DNA of 64,000 bases, taken from the NCBI GenBank assembly GCA_012064415.1, contig SSNU01000196.1, positions 47,611 through 111,610 of the forward strand. The letters run 5' to 3'. This document shows, piece after piece, positions 34,801 to 49,800 of the stretch (position 1 is the first letter of the stretch; the number at the start of each line of letters is the position of its first letter). The translations under genes and the position numbers were made by a program. A model generated the notes under the pieces. That model worked only from the letters and a program-made list of their open reading frames with translations. It was not told where the DNA came from and searched no databases. The stretch comes from Gyrodactylus bullatarudis (Eukaryota > Platyhelminthes > Monogenea > Gyrodactylidea > Gyrodactylidae).

Positions 34801-37800
34801 CCTTGATTATTCAACCAATCTTGTTAAAAATTTCCAAATCAGATATTCTTGAGGTAATAGTAAATTCTAAACATCACAATTTGATTGCATTTGAAAATAA
34901 ATTTCCAGCCAAGCATAGAAATCTGTTAAATTTTATAATTAGGTTATTATAATCTTAAAATAATTTGTGTTTCTACTTTAAAGTAAGTAAGAAAAATTAT
35001 ACTTACTAATAATATTTTTTCTCATTTGCCTACTAAATAATATTATGATATTATAGTTATATCTTTTTTGAGTAGTTAGAAAGAATTCGTCCGCCCTAAA
35101 AAATATAATGACCATAATTATAGAGGTGTAGAAGAGAAGTTACTACTCAAAATATTCCACAAGTTTTCTTCGAATAGTAAGGGATACAACTGTTTTTGGT
35201 AACGTGGGAAGAAAAGCCGTAAATTCTCTAAAAATATTAAATAGTCTCGGTGGATTGGATGTAAAAGTCAAGCTAATAACTAATAATTAATGATTACTGA
35301 TCATAGTAAGAAATTGGACAACCTGATCCCCAGTATTAAGCAGTTAGAGAATAACAAGTTTCATTACTAATTCTACATCCTTATTTTACTGCAGTTGAAA
35401 AATTTGAGAATTAACTTTTTAATACTTAAAAAGATTCAAGAAAAAAGGCTACAATGCATTCAGAATAACCCCTACATCTGCCTGAAATATTTGCAATCTG
35501 TCTCTGACATAAATAGGATATAATAAAAAAAATATCTTTATTAAAAATTCAAAGAGATCTCTCTCGTATGTTTAACATGGGTTATACAAATGGGAAAATG
35601 ATTTGGACATTTAATAATGTAATATTTTTCATGTGACCCAAAAAAAATTTTCTTCCCTTTTTCAGGAAAAAAATGTTTATTTCTGTACCCTGGAATTATA
35701 TATGTATGTTATCGTGAATCGTGTGTAAGCAGGGATTAATACGAATCACTGAATTGGGTAGGGAATCGTTTGAAAGCTTCTTATGATTTACTAGTGACTC
35801 GTGAAAATAACTTTAATTTCCTACTCAGTTTTATTTAAATATCAGTGATAAATCTATTGTAGAAGTAAAATTGTTCATTTTTACTTGATAAAATTGAAAT
35901 CGAGAATTAGAAAAGCAATCTATGGTTTTCAAATCCAATTTTAATACTCTCGATTTACTGATCATGATAGGTAGGAAATAAAATAAATTAAGTCTTGTGA
36001 ATCATGACCATAGTTTGGTTTTCTAACTCTTCCTTTCAAAATTTCATAGTTTCATTGTGTATGGACAGAAAGTCTGAAGGAATTTTTTTAATGTTCCCAG
36101 TTCACTAGTAAATCGTAAGAAACTTTCACACGGTAACATATTTTACTAGAGTAAATTTAATTCTTAGTTCGAATGCAAAACTTCCAAAATGATACAAGTC
36201 GAAATAATCAAAAGAAAATATAATGATAAATCATCAATCATAGATGGAAAAAAAGTTTTATATCATTGGATAGAACTGAAAAAATTCTCTTTTGTTGATC
36301 TAAAAAGTCATATATAAAAATTGTACTGTCCAAGCTCATTACATCAAATAGGAAGGCGATTTGAGAAACTTTTAGAATAAGCATTTAAAAAATTTCAATA
36401 GCTTGGTTATAGTAGATAGGAAGATGCATTTCCTAATAGAGGAACAGTTTTCTGAAAATAGAAATTCGAATTTTGAAGAGTACTCTAGCATAGCCTATAC
36501 TGCATAGGATTAACTTATCAATCATTCTTATCAAGACACAACAAGGATCTTGAGTGAAGATTGAATTGGGGAATTCTTCTATAACTTTGTATTAACACTC
36601 GAGAATGTTGATGAAATTAAAAAAAATTGTTAGTTTTTCAAGGAGATACTCAAAAATTTTAGATGAAAGCGGTTTTTTATTGTAGGCTCCTGTAGAATTC
36701 TTATTTTCAGAATCGTGTGACAAAATTTCAATTAACCGTATTCAATGAATTGTCTTGTAAATTCTACTACTAATTTTCACTATAAATTAATTATAAACTG
36801 ATTTTTTAGAGGAATATTCGATTTTCATTTGTTCAAGTTTTTTAAAGATAATGTTTGCCTTCTACTCGAATGATGCTGAAATTTGGGTCAAGAAATATGC
36901 CTTCTATAGTCCATTTAAATTTGAACCGATAGAAATTCTTGTCTATCATTTAAATGTTACAAATTGGTAAAGCAAGAGGCTATAAAAACTTTACGTGTCT
37001 AAACATGCTACTGTTAGTTGTGTATTATTTGAATTCCTACATGCTTTTTTTCAATTTCAAACACTCATTTTAAGTAGATCTGAAAGAACACTGTAATTTT
37101 TGAATTCTTCTTGAAACTTCAGACCATAAAGACTTCGTACTTTGAGAAAAAACGAAAGTACCCAACGGATTTAAACATATAAAAGTTCTCATGAAAAAGA
37201 CTAAAACAGAAAAAGTATACTTTGTATTTTAGTATACATGATGTGGAATGAAACGAGATAAAAAATCCCATTTATATTCGTTTCTTGAAATTATGAATTA
37301 CGCCATTTCCCATGAGTACTTTAGTGAACAAATAAAAACAGAATGCGACAAAAAATCCCCATTCTCTTGGCTAGTTCAAGTTGAACAAGATATTTATGTG
37401 AAAGGAAATAAAAGTCTATGTAATAATTAAACTATTTTTAAGAATGTTTTATAAATTTTGCATGTAATAAACTTTGTTTAAATTCATGAATATTTCAAAA
37501 CAATACTCATGCATTTAAAGGAGGTCCTAGAAAAACCTGAACGATTGAATTGTTTGTGTCTACCAACAAATGGCCAAGTTGTACGAGATTATCATTTCAA
37601 TAATGGCAACTCGATGAGTCCAGATGTTAGAAGAGACAGCCGAAGAAGGACAATCGAAAGAGTTATCAAGGTGTATCAAAAGTTTGGTGTAGCCACAGTT
37701 TCACTGAGTCGTATTCAGGAAAAGTTTATGACGCTGTTCAAGAAACGAAAACAAAAGCGAAGAAGCCAGACGATCTCTTCGTTCTACTCTCAACTTTTCT

Positions 37801-40800
37801 ACATAGCCAAATGCAGATGTGTCTTTGAATTTACTTGTGACATTGAGAATCAGAGCTCAAATCATGATGATCTTCTGACTCTTATTAAAAGGCAGATAAA
37901 TATTGAGTTGAAGAAAGAAGAAGAAAATTCGTTCTAATACATTCTTCCAATTATTCATAAAAAGCATTATTTTTTTAAAGATTTTACGTCTGATTTTCAA
38001 ACTGTTTTAAACAAATTTTTGAGCATATGTGTAGTTATAAGTAATTATAGATTAATTAAACCTTGTTTATGTGTTACATGTTAACTTTGTCACAATGATT
38101 CACAAGTTAACTTTAAAAGCTTACTAATCTTATTTGAATTTTCCGAATTTCATAGACACTATGAAACATCAATAACACAAGATATCATTTCTTAATAATC
38201 CTAATAATCTATTATGCATAATTCAGTGGTCGATTTCATTCCAGGTTAGTTCAAGAAACACAACTGAGTCCTGATCTAATCAAGATGCCTTAACTGAAAA
38301 ATAAAAGAATTCTGTCAACCTTAAATTTTATCTGGACAGAGAGATTCAGCTTAATTCAGTTTAATTAAAATTAGTGGAAAACTAGCATACGCCCATGTAA
38401 AACAACTCGAGTATCAGATATCCAAAGAATAATTTGGGATATAAAGGGTTAAGCAGTCGATTGTAGAGGTTTTTTCTAAGAGTAAAATTTTTTGTAGGAT
38501 AAAAATTGAGCATCAAAATTAAATTATGCTAACTCCGAATAACTTGAAAGGTTCGTTATTTATTTGAAACAGTTCAAAATTATAATTTCTTGATTGTAGT
38601 GATGACCGCACACAAGGTTTTTCTTGTTTGTTCTCTCTGTTAGTATCAAGGATTTATATAAGCCTAGCGAATTACATTTTTTGTAAAAATCATAAATTCC
38701 CAGCTTCATATCAATTAATTAGTTTTGGATATTTCCTGAGAGGTTTTTCACAGGCCGAAACAAAAAAAATATATTTTAAAAACTTTTTTAGTTTAATAGC
38801 AGAACATTTGTGTGTTACAACAGACACTTTTTAAATATGGCATATATATGTGGGATGAAAAAAAATTTTTATACAACAAAATTCAATAAAAAATTTGTTG
38901 ATTGAAAATAAATATATTCTTGGCAAGAAATTAAATACACTACATAGCCCTAGGCTAGAATAATGTTAATTAGTTTTTTTTCTTTACTTTAGCTATCCTT
39001 CCTCGTTATAACAAGAAACGGATTGTTGATTACACCCTAGAATTTGTCTATCATCAAAAGAGGCCATCGGGAAATGTAAATTAACCTCTGGTTAATAACC
39101 AATAAAACGAATAAGGATTCTCTTGCTATAATTCGATTCATTTCTGAATCATTTTGAAAAATAAATTTGAAAGGATTGCATTTAGACTTCTTCTTTTCTG
39201 GATGCTTAATAGTCTTAACCTCTACATCATGTGAGCAATATAATTCTTCAATGTTTCAAAAAACATCAGTTCTATTTAATTTTGGATGAAATCCTGGAGA
39301 TTCAAATACCATTACAAGTATTTTTATGGTATATCAATCAAAATTATCTGACACTAGATAACTAACATGTAGGTTGTAAATCAAGGTCAAACAAGGGCGC
39401 TCTACTAGTAGAAAGTTGAATTTTCGAACGCGTTCATAATTTATTTCAGGATAATTTTTCGCCTTAGATTAAAGTTTAGAAAAAATATTGCTCCGATGAA
39501 CACAATACTTTGTTGATTCGTTTCCAGCTCTTCTCATAATTATTATGATATATCGGCCAAAGAGAGAAAAGAACCAAGTTCCCAAAGCCGAATGTTCTGA
39601 GTAAGAATAGCTACTATATATAATTCAAGGATATCTTTTAATGTCAGAATAAAGAGATTGTCTTTTCGTACAGGTAAGACTTACAGAAATCCAGTTACAA
39701 GGAAAATATTCTCACCAGGCTTCAAAAGATCTTATTCCAATGCAGCATTAGATAATGAAAAAAGCCCCAGATATTCCATGTAATAATTTTTTTTGGTTTC
39801 CTGCTGTTCCTAATGGGAGAGGAATTATTGCTTCTACGTTTCCAGTTTAATGAATTTCTTGCTTAAAATATTAATCCAGAATCAAAAAAGTGAGTTGATT
39901 TATGAAAACGAAAGCTTTCATTTTGTTGTATGCCAGAGACGCATTAACCTTTAATCTTTAAATTTGTTCACTATGCACGATTCCTCCTGATTTTATAAAC
40001 TTACAAGTTGAATCTGGTACACAAATCAGATGATTGCGATAATCTATTTTGAGCATTAACAGATCCAGTGAAATATATAACACAATCTTACATGGAACAA
40101 TTCTAGTCAGTGAATTTTTGCTTATTTTAAATATTTTCATCGTAAAAAATTCTTCAATAGAGTTTTCGAGTTATTCAACTTCAACTCGATTTTGTGACTA
40201 TTTCAGTACTTTGTAGAATAAGACCAATGCAAGCCAGAAGACGGCGCAGTTAGGTACCAATCAAACAATGTAGAGCTACTTGAAAATGTTCATTTAAATG
40301 AGAAGTCACTTTTTTCACAGAAAAAATCTTTTTGCTAAAATAATTTTATAAATCCTAGACCGATTATGAAGTAATAAAATTAGGCGAATCAATTACGTTG
40401 GCCAGACGATCAGAGCTTTGAAAATAAGAATAAAAGAGCACTTGAGCTCGGGTAACCAAAGTTCTGCTGTTCAAGAGCACCTGCAGGCTACAAATCATGT
40501 CGCTGACAAAAGCAACTTCAGCATACTGTTCCAAGCAAACCCAAGCGATTCACGTGCAACAAGGGCTGATGTATTAGACAAGGCCGAGAACTATTTTATC
40601 AAGTCCATGAATCCAGAACTTTGCAAGCAAAAGATTCTCGCTACTCAGTTGGGTATCAAGGGGAAAAAACGTTTTACACCAAAGAGTAAGCACAAAAAAT
40701 TGCTAATTTGCTAAACGATTCTCCTTTATCTAGCTCCACTCAAAAGACAGTTACAAGTGAATCAAATGAGCAATTAGTCGAAACAAATTCACTGAGCTTC

Positions 40801-43800
40801 TGTCAAGTGTTCCTAGAGCAACTACAGATGAGAACAATCCTACTATCCAAGACAAGTCAACTGAAGTTGATAATCCAATTAGTTCTCAATCTACAATTAA
40901 TCTTGAAATTGTACCCGCTTCATGCCCAGTAACAACTACAGCTAAGGGTGAAAATGCAAATCAAGAAAAGTCAACGGAAGTTGATAATCAAATTGATACC
41001 CAACCTGTAATTATCACTGAATCCAAAAAGTGTGCAGTTAAAAAACGAGGAGTCTAAAGGAAAAGATGTAGCGGACAGTTACAACTAGATCCCTTTCTCA
41101 AGAAAAGACAATGAGCACAGTGATATTCTTTTAATTCCCATTTGTCCAATCAGAGGATTTTTAATTTTTCCTTATTGTATGTATAAATATCAAGCCGGTG
41201 TAAGAGTCTGATGAGAACCGGTGAAATAAAAGCTTTATTACTCATTATTCACTCGTCTTCAAAATCCCCTAAGAAGATAAATGAGAAATCACTTTTTTCA
41301 CAGAAAAAAATCTTGTTGTTAAAATAATTTTATAAATCCTAGATCGAATTAATTAGGCGAATCAATTAAATTTAACCAAAGAAGCTCACCAAAGCTGGTT
41401 AGAGGACTGCTCTTCTAGAGAACACAGATATTTTGCAATATTTAACTTGTATATCTGTATTATAGGGATGACAAGGAGTCTATTCATGTTAAAAATTGAG
41501 TCTGAAAGTTAGTAGGAATCGGAACTATTAGTGAAATATGAAAATTTTGTTGCAGAATTCAACGTCACAATAATCTTAACAAAAATAAAAATATAACTGG
41601 TGATTGTTTTGAGAAATCGAACCATCTTAATCACCACAGAGAATAATGAGGTCTTACTCTTACACGAGAAAAGCTGTATATCTGATAAATTCTTTGGTCA
41701 AATTCGATTGATTTGTCTAATTTTGGTAATATTTTAACTGCTTCAAAATCGTCAGTTTAAACGATTAAAAAGTGTGAAATTCAAAAATGTACTCATTTTT
41801 GCCAGGTTTAATTTTTTAGGATTTTTTATTTTATTTCAACAACTTGATATCTGTCAATTTATCATACTAATGTTTTTGAAAATTTGGCCTAGAAAGTCCA
41901 GTAAAACTCGAGGATTTCAATTATCCCGAACGAGATTTTATCAAATTTACGCTATCTAACCTTTTCTTGAAGAAAGCCCAGTTATCGTCATATTTTCTTT
42001 TATCAATTTATAACAATGAAGTCTTGAAAAAATATTTTTCTTCTTTTAAAAAAGCTTTTATGAGAATAGCTAATGCTTACTAGCCTTGAATTATTCATTA
42101 GATAATCACTGATTAATCAGATACAAGGTAAAAGGCTCAAAATATAATTTGACCATTTTTCTATGTACTCATTTTAAATACAGATTATTTTCTAACAAAA
42201 AAATAATAATTTTATCTTCTTTATGTATAAATCTAAACATTCTCGATCGATATCAGAATAAATTTCACGGAATGTACTAAATTGAAATCGTGTTATTCAA
42301 AATCAAATCAGGAAAAAAGTTTATTACGAAAATTCACGTAAGCATTTGTAGAAAGAATCAGACTCCCCAGATGAATGGAATTATAACGTTTCATTGCTCA
42401 ATAAAATAGTCTTTTTTGTCAGAATATTTAATGATAATTCAGTTCAAACATTTTCATTTTCATGAGGCAAATAACTTCTCAACTATCTGCTCATTACTCT
42501 TAAGTATAATTAATAGAGCCTCAAAATATAACAGATCTAAAAATTCGAAAAATAGTATTTTTCCGTTCTAAGGTAGTATTTTAATACTTTATCAAATTTA
42601 CCAAAATAATCTAGCATTAACTACTTACAAGAAAATCGAATAGAAATATGGAAAAACAATGTTGAAATTAAACTAAAATATCGCGATAATTTCAAAATTA
42701 TTATCTTTGAGCCTTCCAAATTGTTCAGCAATGAAAGTTATCTCTTTACCTCAAAAAATGTAAATTGAAATCATTGATATGAATGAAATACCCTGCTATT
42801 ATTCTAACACCTTATCTTCAAAATAATACATTTTAAGATAGAAAATAAATACAAAATATCTGAATATAGTGACCCTACTAATATTAAAGTCGCTATGTCA
42901 CATACAAGATCTAAATTAGACTATTCTAAGAGTCTTCTTTACTCCTATCAACATTAAGGTTCCCAAAATGATCAGGGAATTTACTCGAAAGGCTTATTTG
43001 TTTATTTTCAATTTTTATATTTGCTCCATGAACTCAGATTTTATTTTTATATTTCATGCTATCTGTACACATTTATACATTTAAATATAAATATATTTTT
43101 CATTCTAACAAAAAAAAGATCTTATAACTCTGAAAATTATGACGTCATAATAAAAAATTGATTGATTGATGGAATAGCTGGTTGAAATAATAATAATCTT
43201 CGGGATATTTTCATATATATTGCTCAAACTCGGTTGTTGATTTCAGAATATAGTAACTCATTTAAATTACTCTAAAGTATCATATTCCCGGCCATCTAGA
43301 CATTTGACAAAATGTTTTTCTGTAGTTTACAGTTTAAATTTATACCATATTTCAATTTTTTATCTTGGAGTTCAAATCAGATGATTTGGAAATAAAAATA
43401 AACTTATCCAACTTCACGAGAGGTAGGAGGATGTCCTCAAAATGAATTACTGAAACCCCTATTCTGAACTCGTGATTAATATGCACTACAGCTGATATTC
43501 AGAAGTTTTTTTTCATTATTATTGGATAGACAATGTGATATTTTCCCGAAGAAGTTTATAATTTTACGTCATTTCTTTGCCTCTGATCTTCGCCCCTTAA
43601 AATAATCACTGACTACACGAACGACAAGGCCAAAACTAATTTCGATTAATCTGATTAATTTCGAAACTTGTTAAATTTTCTTGTAACTTTCCTTCGACAA
43701 GTAAGCCATCATTAACATTTTAGAATCCAATAAAAAAGGAGTTTTGTTGTGTTTACTATAATCCATTCGAGATCATGTGAAAAATGATCGATAAATAAAA

Positions 43801-46800
43801 AAAATTAATAAAAAAAATTTAGCTGGAATTTTATCAATCAAAATACGATATTTAATTTATCTACACAAAGTTTGTTCTGGGTGGAAAAAATACCCAAGGT
43901 CCATCGTCAGTGACGTGTGAGCTAATCCATCTTATAAATAGCTGTAAAATTACATTATTTTTTCCTAAATTTCATGAATAATTGATTGATTGATTCCCTT
44001 TTGTTAGCTTTAATTTAGAAGTATAGAATAACATACTTTAAAAAAAGTAAACATCTGAAAATAAATATATTTAATTTGCATAGCTTACGAACATAGTATT
44101 TAAAAGACCATTGGCTAAGAATGTTTGAATTAATTTCTAAAAAATCCTTTCTATAAAAAACACACCATTTACGCGCGAAAGTCTATACTTCCTATTTTTC
44201 GATCATTTCTACTGCTTGGAAATTGACTAGAGTGATCCAAGATCAGTTCAAAATGACGGGTTTTTTTAAAATAATGAATAAGAGTAATTATTTTCTTTGT
44301 CCAATGATAATCCTGAAAAATAACGTTTGATTCCTCTCAGACCTTGAAATCAACAAAAATTTTCAACTCAAAGTTTAAAAAAATTAAAAACTCGCGCCAT
44401 CTTGAAATTTTTTTCCAAAAGAATTTTTTGCAAATTTTTTCCGTCCAATCAGTAAAATGTACATTTTGAATCAGTAACCAAATAATCTCTCAAAAATTTC
44501 GATACCTTGAAGAAAAATGGAGATTTTTGTAAAATTCATGAATTCCCAAATTCATCGAGCATAGCTTTATAGTTTAATTAATACCAATGAGTTAACATAA
44601 TATAATATATAATATTTGTTCTCTGAAAGATTTGTATGCCCCATCAGGTGTGAGAAAGACAATATTCCAAGAAGACTTAACATTTATAAATTTCCAATCA
44701 ATAATTGCAGTCCATGACATTTTGCTTTTACATCCACCTTGCCTTTATTCAAATTTTATATTTATCAAAATATAATTTCTGAAAAACTTAATCTTGAATA
44801 ATCTTGAAAATCTAATGTAAAAACCACGGAAATTAAACAGAAAAGGGTTATGTATAAAATTAGATACTGATTCTAATCTAAAAATGGCTAACAGAGTTTT
44901 GATGATTTAAAAAATTATACTTTTACTTGGTTTTTAGCTCTGTATTGTTATGGAAATTCTCATCGACAGATTAGGATTTCAAATTCAGTCAATAAGAATT
45001 TCATTATTTATAGTTCTAGGGTAATTATGAAAATATCTGTCAAACGTCAGTATAATTCTGATTATAATTCTAATAATAGAAATTAATTTATGAGATGATT
45101 AGAAAATCATTCATATGAGGACACACAGATTGATGTCGGATGAGTCGATGCAGATAATTGTCAAAACTATTGAGAGTTACAATACGATCCTCTCTTCTTC
45201 AAGATTAAATTGTTAAATTCATTTTTATACCGAATTTTCCAATAGATCTTTTTGAGTTCTAAGCATTATTTCGTAACCACTTGAACATAAAACTAGTGAT
45301 CTGATCATAGAATTTGTTTTTCCACGATGTCTGTGGGTGAATATAGGAAAAAATTACACCAAACACCATCTGTTTATTAATATTTCATAATCCAAATTGA
45401 GAGGCAAACCTTTAATAAAAAATGAAATTTAAGGAACAGAGATCAATTTTAGCAGATCTAAAGCTAATTGATATGAAGTTGGGAATCTAAAATTTTTACG
45501 AAAATCTCGATTTTCCATCAAAAATTCGAATATGTGAAAGATTTTTTGGAATCCTGCTCATGTAGTCAACTTTCATGATTTAAAGAAAAAAACTCTGAAA
45601 AAATCAATTTTCATGAAAAATATGGTCATTTTTCAAATTTCGATTTGGCACCAAAATCCCATTTTTTTGAACTTAATTTTTATTGATTTGAAAGTGAGAG
45701 TGTGGCCAAAAGATTTTTAGGATCAGAACTAGACAAGAAAGCCGAATATCTCTGATAAGCTTTTGAAAGATCCACCATTTTCGAGGGATCTCGATTTATC
45801 GAAATCTGATTGATCCCCAAGTAGTGAATTTGATCAAAATATCGAAATTCAGCTCCCAAACGATTCACATATTCGAATTTTTGATGAGAAAATCGTGATT
45901 TTCGTAAAGATCATAGATTCCCAACTTCATATCAATTAGCTTTAGAATCATCATAATCCATCGATTTTCAAGCGAAGTTCCAACTGATAAAGGAAAGACA
46001 GCCACGAAAGAAGATGATCCAGATACATCGTCTACTTATGAGCAAGGAATCAAAATCTAATACATCCCACATAACATATCAAGGATAAATGTATAGAGAA
46101 TTATTATTGGAATAGTTGATGTCAGCGTAGAATTATTTATCAACTAGCTCATCTCTTGCTACTGTCTTTTGGAGAGTTTTTAGTGTGTTTGTTCAGCTTA
46201 CGTTTTATTCTTATTCTTGATATTTTACTTCATTTCTTTTATAATTTATTATCAATCGGCTCTTAAAATTCATCATTTTCAAAGTGACACCAAAGACGAT
46301 CTTTTAACAAATCTACATTTGATGAATTTTCATTCTTGCTTTTAGTTTTGGGTGAAAGTATTGAAAATCTTTTCGAGTTTATTCATTCGTATAAATAAAT
46401 TTCTAATACAATTCATTGAGGAGTAAGTTTTCTGTCAAAAGTGTATGATTTTTTATAAATCCTAAAATGGTTACTGACCCAGTAATTTGACGCTTTCTAT
46501 GAAATATAAAATCAACTAAAAAACTTACCTATAAATTAGTTTTTCTTTTTAATTCCTCAAAAGGATTCTCTGAATTAAGAAAGTAGTTATGCAATGATGC
46601 ATCCTTTTATTTCAAGTATCACACAAAGGCTGGAATCTTGTTCAAATTTTCTTCATAGAGGTGTTAATATTAGCTTGGCTTACTTGTTAGCAATACAGTT
46701 TTGTGTGTGAAAATAACAATTTAAAGTGGCTCTTGTCTAAAGTCTATACTCTGAAAACTAATTTTTGCGAAAACTTTAAATTTTCTAAACGTGAAATTGA

Positions 46801-49800
46801 CAATTTTATGCTGATTCCGAATCTCAGCTTCTTATTTCGCAATTATTTTGAGTAATTAATTTTCTTTCAAGGTATACCTAGTAGAAGATCACTCGTAATT
46901 TTCCAGGGATCATCGAAATTTCATTGATTTTCAAACAGTAAAAGTGATTTAGAAATCAAAAATTCGAATTTTACACGTTGATAGGGGATTCTCAAAATTT
47001 GATTCAGCATATTTGATTTCTTTGTCTAATCGTGATTATGAAAATCAACTTTCGATTACTTTCACACTTTGAAATCAACAAAAATTTAAAATTCAAAATT
47101 GAGAAAAATGGGAATTTCGAGATATTTATTTATCTGAACAGAGTTCTTTTGGTTATAAACATGATGAATTTCAATAATGGAAAAATGGATTGAAGTTCAT
47201 ATTTCATTAACAAACTGCTTGACCAAGTCTCGATCTGGGTAAATAAACTTTCTGATCAGCTCAAGTGTACTCAATCTCTGATATAAAATTCACAATACAA
47301 ATATCAATACAGATCTAAAGTACACAATCATTATATACTCATACGTAATATCATCATTCCTCAATATAATATTTGTTATGATAACTAACTGTACAGTATT
47401 CACGAAAGAAGTTCAAGGTCAACCTCATAAATATTTGATGAATTTCCTATTTCTTGATCATCTATCGTTATTATATCATTAAGTTGTATTGTATTCTTAT
47501 TTAGTTTTGGGTATTGTTTACTCAAATTGTTTTCTCTTCTTCCATATCTCAGCTAGAGGAAAACATAATGTGGACTTGGGTAAAAAAGACTTTTCCCATT
47601 TATTTCATACGAGTCTTGATAATCACCAACCTGAAAACATTACAATTAAAGTTTGAAATCCGGGTTTTTTAAATGGAATTACAACTCAATAATTTACCGA
47701 TTCGGTAAATTCAGAATCAAAGTCCTAATTTAAGGATGAAACATAAGGAGAGTAGGTTTCTATGTTTTCTTCATAAATTCCCATCAAATTCACAGAGGAC
47801 ACGAATGTAAAAACGATCTTATCTAAACTAGTCAGGTAATGGAGTGTAGAGCAAATTAAAAATGAAAATTCATTTCTTGAATTAATGAAATTTAAAAAAT
47901 CTCCAAAAAAATTAGGACGAATTTGGAAAATGCGCAAACTTCCCTTATTCAATGTTTAAGCTTAACATTTTTATTCAAGATTGAAAGCAAATCGATACAG
48001 ACATTTCGGATCATCATTAGACTAAAAATTCAGATTTGGTCATAGAGGTTGAGCGAAATTCGTGATTTTTATTAAAAAGTTAATTTTCTAATTTCTAGAT
48101 CAATTGGTTCCAACTTCCACAATAGCGAAGAATTTCTGTGGTCTTCTTTAATGTCTAATTTCGATATCAAATATCAGCATTTAATAGCCTCGAAAGTTGA
48201 AAAATTAATAATTTGGCACCTTTTTTATAATTCAAAAATGAACTAATTTTGATTAGATTTTTTGAATTCTCATCTTCAGTAAATCTTTTGGCTCTCCAAT
48301 GGAATTTTCGAGTTATGACAAAATGAATAAGGGGAAATTTAGAAAACCCCAAATAAATCAAATATGTTAAAACCCTTTTATCTTCGAGATTTATTGATCA
48401 TAAATCCAGCTTAACCTACTCTCAAAAGTTAATCAACTCTTTTCAAAATAATACTTGGTAAGATCACGAGTTTATTCAATAGAGTATCCTGATTGCTGAA
48501 AAAATATATATATTACGTAATCATCTACTTCAAAGTAATCATAATTATGGAATAATTCACAACGTGATTCTTCATATACTTCAGAATGAAAATTCATACT
48601 ATATGCAGTTCCACAGTTAGATGATCTTTATTTTACTATTTTTGATCATGTACGCATGTATGATGAATATATATAGAAAATATTCCCTACAAAGATGCAA
48701 GTATGGGTTGTTTTTTTTAAAGCACGTGAAATCAATATAGAGGAAGGTCTCCTTTCATTCTCTTGGCACACAAGAGGGGAAGGAATGAAAGACTCTCAGT
48801 ATCTTCTTTCCTAATTACACTTTTTTAATATTTTTTACAGCATTGTATAATTTTATTTCAGTTCTATATTATGATTGACAGTTGATGTATGGATTGTTTA
48901 AAATAATAATTATTGTACGTCAAGTCAAGAGACAAATTTTGAAATAACAAGTTTTTCTCGGCAAAATTTTCCCAATTCAATCCCCAAAGTAAACCTAGTT
49001 AATAATATGAGGATGTGAATTTATGATTTTTACAAAATTCTTTTTCATCAAGAAATCGAACTTGATCAAAATTTTTTTGGAATCTATAGTCCATAAGGCT
49101 CCCTTTCACGATATGAAGAGTTGGAAAATTTTGCTGATTTCAAAGAGAGAGAGTGATCAAAAGTTTATTTTTTTGGATCACGATTAGACAAAAAAATCGA
49201 ATATGATGAATCAGATTTTTAGAATTGAAAATTTTGAATATTTTGATTATTTTCACTGGAAAAACGATGAAATTTTGATAAAACAAGATCCCTGAAAAAA
49301 TGACGAGTTTATCTAACGTGTTATGTTTGAAATTGGTTTTCTTTTTTAATCGTGATCCAAAAAGTCAACTTTTGATCACTCTCTCACTTTGAAGTTAAAA
49401 AAAATTTAACTCTCAGTTCTAAAAATGCGATGCCATAAATTTCTCAAAAATTGATTTTTTTTTTAAATATTTTTTCTTGATACCATAAAAGTCCCAAGAT
49501 CTAAAAACACTGTAATTTCTACATGGTGCTTATTTACAAAAAACCAGTGTGTAGGTGGTGTCAATACTATGGGAGTGTTGAGTAATAGAAGACGAATGGG
49601 GGTTCTGGCCTAGTGGTTAGAAGCGTTGCCTCACAACGTTGAAGACCTGGTTTCAAATCCTGGCTATGTTGTACTGACGAGTCCTAATAAGGACGAAACG
49701 CGTGAGTTGAATATTATTTGACTCTCTTATGGAATTGACACTTGCCTATCCGAAATCTAACATCTAGGTGTGAGAAGACAATCTCCATCAACTTATTATT

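Noticed and set aside
49598..49672. A tRNA gene, Glu-like
   Set aside because: The acceptor stem does not close, box B is irregular, and the segment lies inside an element with target duplications; it is a SINE head.
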